Assembly: GCA_947652605.1 (NCBI GenBank)
Contig: OX393578.1
Coordinates: 55,187,415-55,251,414, forward strand
Source of the DNA: Elmis aenea
Lineage: Eukaryota; Arthropoda; Insecta; Coleoptera; Elmidae
Direction of reading: 5' to 3'
Length of the DNA: 64,000 nt
Position numbers and translations under genes: made by a program. Under the pieces are notes generated by a model. The model searched no databases and was not told the origin of the DNA. It saw nothing but the letters and a program-made list of their open reading frames with translations. Positions 1 to 10,618 of the stretch are shown in pieces (positions within the stretch are counted from its first letter, which is position 1; every line of letters begins with the position of its first letter).

Positions 1-1380
1 TAAAAATTAAATCCAGCTCATTGAAAGACATATGCAAAACAATTGTATTCATGTAAAAAGGCGATGAATAAACTAATCCTTTGATATACAAATCAATAAT
101 TAAAATTGTTCAGAAATAGTCGCTCAAGGAACATATGTATTAACTAAAGCACGGTATTTTTAGGAAATCACTAAAAATTAAAACCAGCTCATTGAAAGAC
201 ATATGCAAAACAATTGTATTCATGTAAAGAGGCGATGGATATACTGTTTCTGTGATATAAAATTCAATAATTAAAATTGTTTCGAAATAGTCGCTCAAGG
301 AACATATGTATTAACTAAAGCACGGTATTTTTAGGAAATTATTAAAAATTAAAACCAGCTCATTGAAAGACATATGCAAAACAATTGTATTCATGTAAAG
401 AGGCGATGGACAAACTGTTTCTGTGATATACAAATCAATAATTGAAATTGTTTCGAAATAGTCGCTTAAGGAACATATGTATTAACTAAAGCACGGTATT
501 TTTAGGAAATTATTAAAAATTAAAACCAGCTCTTTAAAAGACATATGCAAAACAATTGTATTTATGTAAAGAGGCGATGGATAAACGGTTTCTGTGATAT
601 ACAAATCAATAATTAAAATTGTTCAGAAATAGTCGCTCAAGGAACATATGTATTAACTAAAGCACGGTATTTTTAGAAAATTATTAAAAATCAAAACCAG
701 CTCATTGAAAGACATATGCAAAACAATTGTATTCATGTAAAGAGGCGATGGATAAACTGTTTCTGTGATATAAAAATCAATAATTAAAATTGTTTCGAAA
801 TAGTCGCTCAAGGAACATATGTATTAACTAAAGCACGGTATTTTTAGGAAATTATTAAAAATTAAAACCAGCTCATTGAAAGACATATGCAAAACAATTG
901 TATTCATGTAAAGAGGCGATGGATAAACTGTTTCTGTGATATAAAAATCAATAATTAAAATTGTTTCGAAATAGTCGCTCAAGGAACATATGTATTAACT
1001 AAAGCACGGTATTTTTAGGAAATTATTAAAAATTAAAACCAGCTCATTGAAAGACATATGCAAAACAATTGTATTCATGTAAAGAGGCGATGGATAAACT
1101 GTTTCTGTGATATAAAAATCAATAATTAAAATTGTTTCGAAATATTCGCTCAAGGAACATATGTATTAACTAAAGCACGGTATTTTTAGGAAATTATTAA
1201 AAATTAAAACCAGCTCATTGAAAGACATATGCAAAACAATTGTATTCATGTAAAGAGGCGATGGATAAACTGTTCCTGTGATATACAAATCAATAATTAA
1301 AATTGTTCAGAAATAGTCGCTCAAGGAACATATGTATTAACTAAAGCACGGTATTTTTAGGAAATTATTAAAAATTAAAA
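1..1380 (+). repeat. Leading satellite block with the gacaaac haplotype
   Basis: About eight monomers that precede the first 27-mer. The first monomer has the rare AAATCCAGCTC junction (T at 12), shared with 3434 and 8053. The monomers from 355 to about 860 form a diagnostic run: GATGGACAAACTG (405) with TGAAATTG and CTTAAGG, then CTCTTTAAAAG with TCAG, then AAATCAAAACC. This run recurs further right at about 18.0, 20.6, 22.0, 29.0, 36.0 and 38.7 kb, so the left edge of the window belongs to the same family of higher-order blocks. No gene is present. Confidence 0.85.
280..296 (+). other. CENP-B-box-like motif, representative copy
   Basis: The 17 bases read T-TTCG-AAAT-A-GT-CG-CT-C. The vertebrate CENP-B box is N-TTCG-NNNN-A-NN-CGGG-N. 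Seven of the nine fixed positions agree with exact spacing, and the last two G are replaced by C and T. The motif sits at monomer bases 97-113 and recurs in every monomer of the TTCG type. Other monomers carry TCAG, TACG, TTAG, TTCA or TTTA at the core, which would weaken or destroy such a site. Chance resemblance in an A/T-rich repeat is possible. No protein binding is shown. Confidence 0.4.
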
Positions 1381-3434
1381 CCAGCTCATTGAAAGACATA
1401 TGCAAAACAATTGTATTCATGTAAAGAGGCGATGGATAAACTGTTCCTGTGATATACAAATCAATAATTAAAATTGTTACGAAATAGTCGCTCAAGAAAC
1501 ATATGTATTAACTAAAGCACGGTATTTTTAGGAAATTATTAAAAATTAAAACCAGCTCTTTGAAAGACATATGCAAAACAATTGTATTCATGTAAAAAGG
1601 CGATGGATAAACTGTTCCCTTTGATATACAAATCAATAATTAAAATTGTTCAGAAATAGTCGCTCAAGGAACATATGTATTAACTAAAGCACGGTATTTT
1701 TAGGAAATTATTAAAAATTAAAACCAGCTCATTGAAAGACATATGCAAAACAATTGTGTTCATGTAAAGAGGCGATGGATAAACTGTTTCTGTGATATAA
1801 AAATCAATAATTAAAATTGTTTCGAAATAGTTGCTCAAGGAACATATGTATTAACTAAAGCACGGTATTTTTAGGAAATTATTAAAAATTAAAACCAGCT
1901 CATTGAAAGACATATGCAAAACAATTGTATTCATGTAAAGAGGCGATGGATAAACTGTTCCTGTGATATACAAATCAATAATTAAAATTGTTCAGAAATA
2001 GTCGCTCAAGGAACATATGTATTAACTAAAGCACGGTATTTTTAGGAAATTATTAAAAATTAAAATCAGCTCATTGAAAGACATATGCAAAACAATTGTA
2101 TTCATGTAAAGAGGCGATGGATAAACTGTTCCTGTGATATACAAATCAATAATTAAAATTGTTACGAAATAGTCGCTCAAGAAACATATGTATTAACTAA
2201 AGCACGGTATTTTTAGGAAATTATTAAAAATTAAAACCAGCTCATTGAAAGACATATGCAAAACAATTGTATTCATGTAAAGAGGCGATGGATAAACTGT
2301 TTCTGTGATATAAAAATCAATAATTAAAATTGTTTCGAAATATTCGCTCAAGGAACATATGTATTAACTAAAGCACGGTATTTTTAGGAAATTATTAAAA
2401 ATTAAAACCAGCTCATTGAAAGATATATGCAAAACAATTGTATTCATGTAAAGAGGCGATGGATAAACTGTTCCTGTGATATACAAATCAATAATTAAAA
2501 TTGTTCAGAAATAGTCGCTCAAGGAACATATGTATTAACTAAAGCACGGTATTTTTAGGAAATTATTAAAAATTAAAACCAGCTCATTGAAAGACATATG
2601 CAAAACAATTGTATTCATGTAAAGAGGCGATGGATAAACTGTTCCTGTGATATACAAATCAATAATTAAAATTGTTACGAAATAGTCGCTCAAGAAACAT
2701 ATGTATTAACTAAAGCACGGTATTTTTAGGAAATTATTAAAAATTAAAACCAGCTCTTTGAAAGACATATGCAAAACAATTGTATTCATGTAAAAAGGCG
2801 ATGGATAAACTGTTCCCTTTGATATACAAATCAATAATTAAAATTGTTCAGAAATAGTCGCTCAAGGAACATATGTATTAACTAAAGCACGGTATTTTTA
2901 GGAAATTATTAAAAATTAAAACCAGCTCATTGAAAGACATATGCAAAACAATTGTGTTCATGTAAAGAGGCGATGGATAAACTGTTTCTGTGATATAAAA
3001 ATCAATAATTAAAATTGTTTCGAAATAGTTGCTCAAGGAACATATGTATTAACTAAAGCACGGTATTTTTAGGAAATTATTAAAAATTAAAACCAGCTCA
3101 TTGAAAGACATATGCAAAACAATTGTATTCATGTAAAGAGGCGATGGATAAACTGTTCCTGTGATATACAAATCAATAATTAAAATTGTTCAGAAATAGT
3201 CGCTCAAGGAACATATGTATTAACTAAAGCACGGTATTTTTAGGAAATTATTAAAAATTAAAATCAGCTCATTGAAAGACATATGCAAAACAATTGTATT
3301 CATGTAAAGAGGCGATGGATAAACTGTTCCTGTGATATACAAATCAATAATTAAAATTGTTACGAAATAGTCGCTCAAGAAACATATGTATTAACTAAAG
3401 CACGGTATTTTTAGGAAATTATTAAAAATTAAAT
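1039..3434 (+). repeat. Internal 7-monomer duplication (1198-bp period)
   Basis: Within the first 27-mer and its left edge, a seven-monomer run repeats once at 1198 bp (7 x 171 + 1). The AAATATTCGC variant is at 1143 and 2341, GTTCCCTTTG at 1613 and 2811, TTGTGTTCATG near 1755 and 2953, and the AAATCAGCTC junction near 2062 and 3261. The same pair is carried over into the second 27-mer (CCCTTTG at 6232 and 7430), so this duplication is older than the 27-mer amplification. Confidence 0.88.
1381..1551 (+). repeat. Reference 171-bp satellite monomer
   Basis: One full unit from CCAGCTC to the next CCAGCTC. Landmarks by monomer position are CATATG at 17-22, ACAATTGT at 27-34, the variable GTTCCTGTG segment near 63-71, a variable tetranucleotide at 98-101 (TTCG in most common types, TACG in this copy), CATATG again at 120-125, CACGG near 138-142, and an A/T-rich tail with short A-tracts at 155-171. 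The four short perfect palindromes (CATATG twice, ACAATTGT, and TTCGAA in TTCG-type units) and the phased A-tracts suggest a bent or extrudable DNA segment. That last point is inference. Confidence 0.95.
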
Positions 3435-5999
3435 CCAGCTCATTGAAAGACATATGCAAAACAATTGTATTCATGTAAAAAGGCGATGAATAAACTAATC
3501 CTTTGATATACAAATCAATAATTAAAATTGTTCAGAAATAGTCGCTCAAGGAACATATGTATTAACTAAAGCACGGTATTTTTAGGAAATTATTAAAAAT
3601 TAAAACCAGCTCATTGAAAGACATATGCAAAACAATTGTATTCATGTAAAGAGGCGATGGATAAACTGTTCCTGTGATATACAAATCAATAATTGAAATT
3701 GTTTCGAAATAGTCGCTTAAGGAACATATGTATTAACTAAAGCACGGTATTTTTAGGAAATTATTAAAAATTAAAACCAGCTCATTGAAAGACATATGCA
3801 AAACAATTGTATTCATGTAAAGAGGCGATGGATAAACTGTTCCTGTGATATACAAATCAATAATTAAAATTGTTTCGAAATAGTCGCTCAAGGAACATAT
3901 GTATTAACTAAAGCACGGTATTTTTAGGAAATTATTAAAAATTAAAACCAGCTCATTGAAAGACATATGCAAAACAATTGTATTCATGTAAAGAGGCGAT
4001 AGATAAACTGTTCCTGTAATATACAAATCAATAATTAAAATTGTTTCGAAATAGTCGCTCAAGGAACATATGTATTAACTAAAGCACGGTATTTTTAGAA
4101 AATTATTAAAAATTAAAACCAGCTCATTGAAAGACATATGCAAAACAATTGTATTCATGTAAAGAGGCGATGGATAAACTGTTCCTGTGATATACAAATC
4201 AATAATTAAAATTGTTTCGAAATAGTCGCTTAAGGAACATATGTATTAACTAAAGCACGGTATTTTTAGAAAATTATTAAAAATTAAAACCAGCTCATTG
4301 AAAGACATATGCAATACAATTGTATTCATGTAAAGAGGCGATGGATAAACTGTTCCTGTGATATACAAATCAATAATTAAAATTGTTTCGAAATAGTCGC
4401 TCAAGGAACATATGTATTAACTAAAGCACGGTATTTTTAGAAAATTATTAAAAATTAAAACCAGCTCATTGAAAGACATATGCAAAACAATTGTATTCAT
4501 GTAAAGAGGCGATGGATAAACTGTTCCTGTGATATACAAATCAATAATTGAAATTGTTTCGAAATAGTCGCTTAAGGAACATATGTATTAACTGAAGCAC
4601 GGTATTTTTAGGAAATTATTAAAAATTAAAACCAGCTCATTGAAAGACATATGCAAAACATTTGTATTCATGTAAAGAGGCGATGGATAAACTGTTTCTG
4701 TGATATACAAATCAATAATTAAAATTGTTTCGAAATAGTCGCTCAAGGAACATATGTATTAACTAAAGCACGGTATTTTTAGGAAATTATTAAAAATTAA
4801 AACCAGCTCATTGAAAGACATATGCAAAACAATTGTATTCATGTAAAGAGGCGATGGATAAACTGTTCCTGTGATATACAAATCAATAATTAAAATTGTT
4901 TCGAAATAGTCGCTCAAGGAACATATGTATTAACTAAAGCACGGTATTTTTAGGAAATTATTAAAAATTAAAACCAGCTCATTGAAAGACATATGCAAAA
5001 CAATTGTATTCATGTAAAGAGGCGATGGATAAACTGTTCCTGTGATATACAAATCAATAATTAAAATTGTTTCGAAATAGTCGCTCAAGGAACATATGTA
5101 TTAACTAAAGCACGGTATTTTTAGGAAATTATTAAAAATTAAAACCAGCTCTTTGAAAGACATATGCAAAACAATTGTATTCATGTAAAGAGGCGATGGA
5201 TAAACTGTTCCTGTGATATACAAATCAATAATTAAAATTGTTTAGAAATAGTCGCTCAAGGAACATATGTATTAACTAAAGCACGGTATTTTTAGGAAAT
5301 TATTAAAAATTAAAACCAGCTCATTGAAAGACATATGCAAAACAATTGTATTCATGTAAAGAGGCGATGGATAAATTGTTCCTGTGATATACAAATCAAT
5401 AATTAAAATTGTTCAGAAATAGTCGCTCAAGGAACATATGTATTAACTAAAGCACGGTATTTTTAGGAAATTATTAAAAATTAAAACCAGCTCATTGAAA
5501 GACATATGCAAAACAATTGTATTCATGTAAAGAGGCGATGGATAAACTGTTCCTGTGATATACAAATTAATATTTAAAATTGTTTAGAAATAGTCGCTCA
5601 AGGAACATATGTATTAACTAAAGCACGGTATTCTTAGGAAATTATTAAAAATTAAAACCAGCTCATTGAAAGACATATGCAAAACAATTGTATTCATGTA
5701 AAGAGGCGATGGATAAACTGTTCCTGTGATATACAAATCAATAATTAAAATTGTTACGAAATAGTCGCTCAAGAAACATATGTATTAACTAAAGCACGGT
5801 ATTTTTAGGAAATTATTAAAAATTAAAACCAGCTCATTGAAAGACATATGCAAAACAATTGTATTCATGTAAAAAGGCGATGAATAAACTAATCCTTTGA
5901 TATACAAATCAATAATTAAAATTGTTCAGAAATAGTCGCTCAAGGAACATATGTATTAACTAAAGCACGGTATTTTTAGGAAATTATTAAAAATTAAAA
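1381..5999 (+). repeat. 27-monomer higher-order repeat, copy 1 (4619 bp)
   Basis: This unit is 27 monomers, 27 x 171 + 2 bp. The two extra bases come from two monomers with GTTCCCTTTG (1613 and 2811) instead of GTTCCTGTG. Every diagnostic variant that I checked reappears 4619 bp downstream: the CCCTTTG pair at 6232 and 7430, the AAATCC junction at 8053 (from 3434), AAAACATTTG at about 9276 (from about 4657), and TTAATATTTAAAATTG near 10186 (from near 5567). The copies are nearly identical, which implies recent amplification of the whole block. Non-coding. Confidence 0.92.
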
Positions 6000-8900
6000 C
6001 CAGCTCATTGAAAGACATATGCAAAACAATTGTATTCATGTAAAGAGGCGATGGATAAACTGTTCCTGTGATATACAAATCAATAATTAAAATTGTTACG
6101 AAATAGTCGCTCAAGAAACATATGTATTAACTAAAGCACGGTATTTTTAGGAAATTATTAAAAATTAAAACCAGCTCTTTGAAAGACATATGCAAAACAA
6201 TTGTATTCATGTAAAAAGGCGATGGATAAACTGTTCCCTTTGATATACAAATCAATAATTAAAATTGTTCAGAAATAGTCGCTCAAGGAACATATGTATT
6301 AACTAAAGCACGGTATTTTTAGGAAATTATTAAAAATTAAAACCAGCTCATTGAAAGACATATGCAAAACAATTGTGTTCATGTAAAGAGGCGATGGATA
6401 AACTGTTTCTGTGATATAAAAATCAATAATTAAAATTGTTTCGAAATAGTTGCTCAAGGAACATATGTATTAACTAAAGCACGGTATTTTTAGGAAATTA
6501 TTAAAAATTAAAACCAGCTCATTGAAAGACATATGCAAAACAATTGTATTCATGTAAAGAGGCGATGGATAAACTGTTCCTGTGATATACAAATCAATAA
6601 TTAAAATTGTTCAGAAATAGTCGCTCAAGGAACATATGTATTAACTAAAGCACGGTATTTTTAGGAAATTATTAAAAATTAAAATCAGCTCATTGAAAGA
6701 CATATGCAAAACAATTGTATTCATGTAAAGAGGCGATGGATAAACTGTTCCTGTGATATACAAATCAATAATTAAAATTGTTACGAAATAGTCGCTCAAG
6801 AAACATATGTATTAACTAAAGCACGGTATTTTTAGGAAATTATTAAAAATTAAAACCAGCTCATTGAAAGACATATGCAAAACAATTGTATTCATGTAAA
6901 GAGGCGATGGATAAACTGTTTCTGTGATATAAAAATCAATAATTAAAATTGTTTCGAAATATTCGCTCAAGGAACATATGTATTAACTAAAGCACGGTAT
7001 TTTTAGGAAATTATTAAAAATTAAAACCAGCTCATTGAAAGACATATGCAAAACAATTGTATTCATGTAAAGAGGCGATGGATAAACTGTTCCTGTGATA
7101 TACAAATCAATAATTAAAATTGTTCAGAAATAGTCGCTCAAGGAACATATGTATTAACTAAAGCACGGTATTTTTAGGAAATTATTAAAAATTAAAACCA
7201 GCTCATTGAAAGACATATGCAAAACAATTGTATTCATGTAAAGAGGCGATGGATAAACTGTTCCTGTGATATACAAATCAATAATTAAAATTGTTACGAA
7301 ATAGTCGCTCAAGAAACATATGTATTAACTAAAGCACGGTATTTTTAGGAAATTATTAAAAATTAAAACCAGCTCTTTGAAAGACATATGCAAAACAATT
7401 GTATTCATGTAAAAAGGCGATGGATAAACTGTTCCCTTTGATATACAAATCAATAATTAAAATTGTTCAGAAATAGTCGCTCAAGGAACATATGTATTAA
7501 CTAAAGCACGGTATTTTTAGGAAATTATTAAAAATTAAAACCAGCTCATTGAAAGACATATGCAAAACAATTGTGTTCATGTAAAGAGGCGATGGATAAA
7601 CTGTTTCTGTGATATAAAAATCAATAATTAAAATTGTTTCGAAATAGTTGCTCAAGGAACATATGTATTAACTAAAGCACGGTATTTTTAGGAAATTATT
7701 AAAAATTAAAACCAGCTCATTGAAAGACATATGCAAAACAATTGTATTCATGTAAAGAGGCGATGGATAAACTGTTCCTGTGATATACAAATCAATAATT
7801 AAAATTGTTCAGAAATAGTCGCTCAAGGAACATATGTATTAACTAAAGCACGGTATTTTTAGGAAATTATTAAAAATTAAAATCAGCTCATTGAAAGACA
7901 TATGCAAAACAATTGTATTCATGTAAAGAGGCGATGGATAAACTGTTCCTGTGATATACAAATCAATAATTAAAATTGTTACGAAATAGTCGCTCAAGAA
8001 ACATATGTATTAACTAAAGCACGGTATTTTTAGGAAATTATTAAAAATTAAATCCAGCTCATTGAAAGACATATGCAAAACAATTGTATTCATGTAAAAA
8101 GGCGATGAATAAACTAATCCTTTGATATACAAATCAATAATTAAAATTGTTCAGAAATAGTCGCTCAAGGAACATATGTATTAACTAAAGCACGGTATTT
8201 TTAGGAAATTATTAAAAATTAAAACCAGCTCATTGAAAGACATATGCAAAACAATTGTATTCATGTAAAGAGGCGATGGATAAACTGTTCCTGTGATATA
8301 CAAATCAATAATTGAAATTGTTTCGAAATAGTCGCTTAAGGAACATATGTATTAACTAAAGCACGGTATTTTTAGGAAATTATTAAAAATTAAAACCAGC
8401 TCATTGAAAGACATATGCAAAACAATTGTATTCATGTAAAGAGGCGATGGATAAACTGTTCCTGTGATATACAAATCAATAATTAAAATTGTTTCGAAAT
8501 AGTCGCTCAAGGAACATATGTATTAACTAAAGCACGGTATTTTTAGGAAATTATTAAAAATTAAAACCAGCTCATTGAAAGACATATGCAAAACAATTGT
8601 ATTCATGTAAAGAGGCGATAGATAAACTGTTCCTGTAATATACAAATCAATAATTAAAATTGTTTCGAAATAGTCGCTCAAGGAACATATGTATTAACTA
8701 AAGCACGGTATTTTTAGAAAATTATTAAAAATTAAAACCAGCTCATTGAAAGACATATGCAAAACAATTGTATTCATGTAAAGAGGCGATGGATAAACTG
8801 TTCCTGTGATATACAAATCAATAATTAAAATTGTTTCGAAATAGTCGCTTAAGGAACATATGTATTAACTAAAGCACGGTATTTTTAGAAAATTATTAAA

Positions 8901-10618
8901 AATTAAAACCAGCTCATTGAAAGACATATGCAATACAATTGTATTCATGTAAAGAGGCGATGGATAAACTGTTCCTGTGATATACAAATCAATAATTAAA
9001 ATTGTTTCGAAATAGTCGCTCAAGGAACATATGTATTAACTAAAGCACGGTATTTTTAGAAAATTATTAAAAATTAAAACCAGCTCATTGAAAGACATAT
9101 GCAAAACAATTGTATTCATGTAAAGAGGCGATGGATAAACTGTTCCTGTGATATACAAATCAATAATTGAAATTGTTTCGAAATAGTCGCTTAAGGAACA
9201 TATGTATTAACTGAAGCACGGTATTTTTAGGAAATTATTAAAAATTAAAACCAGCTCATTGAAAGACATATGCAAAACATTTGTATTCATGTAAAGAGGC
9301 GATGGATAAACTGTTTCTGTGATATACAAATCAATAATTAAAATTGTTTCGAAATAGTCGCTCAAGGAACATATGTATTAACTAAAGCACGGTATTTTTA
9401 GGAAATTATTAAAAATTAAAACCAGCTCATTGAAAGACATATGCAAAACAATTGTATTCATGTAAAGAGGCGATGGATAAACTGTTCCTGTGATATACAA
9501 ATCAATAATTAAAATTGTTTCGAAATAGTCGCTCAAGGAACATATGTATTAACTAAAGCACGGTATTTTTAGGAAATTATTAAAAATTAAAACCAGCTCA
9601 TTGAAAGACATATGCAAAACAATTGTATTCATGTAAAGAGGCGATGGATAAACTGTTCCTGTGATATACAAATCAATAATTAAAATTGTTTCGAAATAGT
9701 CGCTCAAGGAACATATGTATTAACTAAAGCACGGTATTTTTAGGAAATTATTAAAAATTAAAACCAGCTCTTTGAAAGACATATGCAAAACAATTGTATT
9801 CATGTAAAGAGGCGATGGATAAACTGTTCCTGTGATATACAAATCAATAATTAAAATTGTTTAGAAATAGTCGCTCAAGGAACATATGTATTAACTAAAG
9901 CACGGTATTTTTAGGAAATTATTAAAAATTAAAACCAGCTCATTGAAAGACATATGCAAAACAATTGTATTCATGTAAAGAGGCGATGGATAAATTGTTC
10001 CTGTGATATACAAATCAATAATTAAAATTGTTCAGAAATAGTCGCTCAAGGAACATATGTATTAACTAAAGCACGGTATTTTTAGGAAATTATTAAAAAT
10101 TAAAACCAGCTCATTGAAAGACATATGCAAAACAATTGTATTCATGTAAAGAGGCGATGGATAAACTGTTCCTGTGATATACAAATTAATATTTAAAATT
10201 GTTTAGAAATAGTCGCTCAAGGAACATATGTATTAACTAAAGCACGGTATTCTTAGGAAATTATTAAAAATTAAAACCAGCTCATTGAAAGACATATGCA
10301 AAACAATTGTATTCATGTAAAGAGGCGATGGATAAACTGTTCCTGTGATATACAAATCAATAATTAAAATTGTTACGAAATAGTCGCTCAAGAAACATAT
10401 GTATTAACTAAAGCACGGTATTTTTAGGAAATTATTAAAAATTAAAACCAGCTCATTGAAAGACATATGCAAAACAATTGTATTCATGTAAAAAGGCGAT
10501 GAATAAACTAATCCTTTGATATACAAATCAATAATTAAAATTGTTCAGAAATAGTCGCTCAAGGAACATATGTATTAACTAAAGCACGGTATTTTTAGGA
10601 AATTATTAAAAATTAAAA
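6000..10618 (+). repeat. 27-monomer higher-order repeat, copy 2 (4619 bp)
   Basis: Direct tandem copy of the preceding 4619-bp unit, in the same order and with the same rare variants. It begins with the TACG / CAAGAAAC monomer that also begins copy 1. At 10619 the correspondence ends, because the next monomer carries TGAAATTG with TTCG rather than TACG. The unit is therefore present as two adjacent copies, not three. Confidence 0.92.

Noticed and set aside
280..296. RNA polymerase III B box or tRNA-derived repeat around TTTCGAAAT
   Set aside because: The flanking G and C positions of a B box are missing, and no A box or tRNA fold is visible in the monomer.
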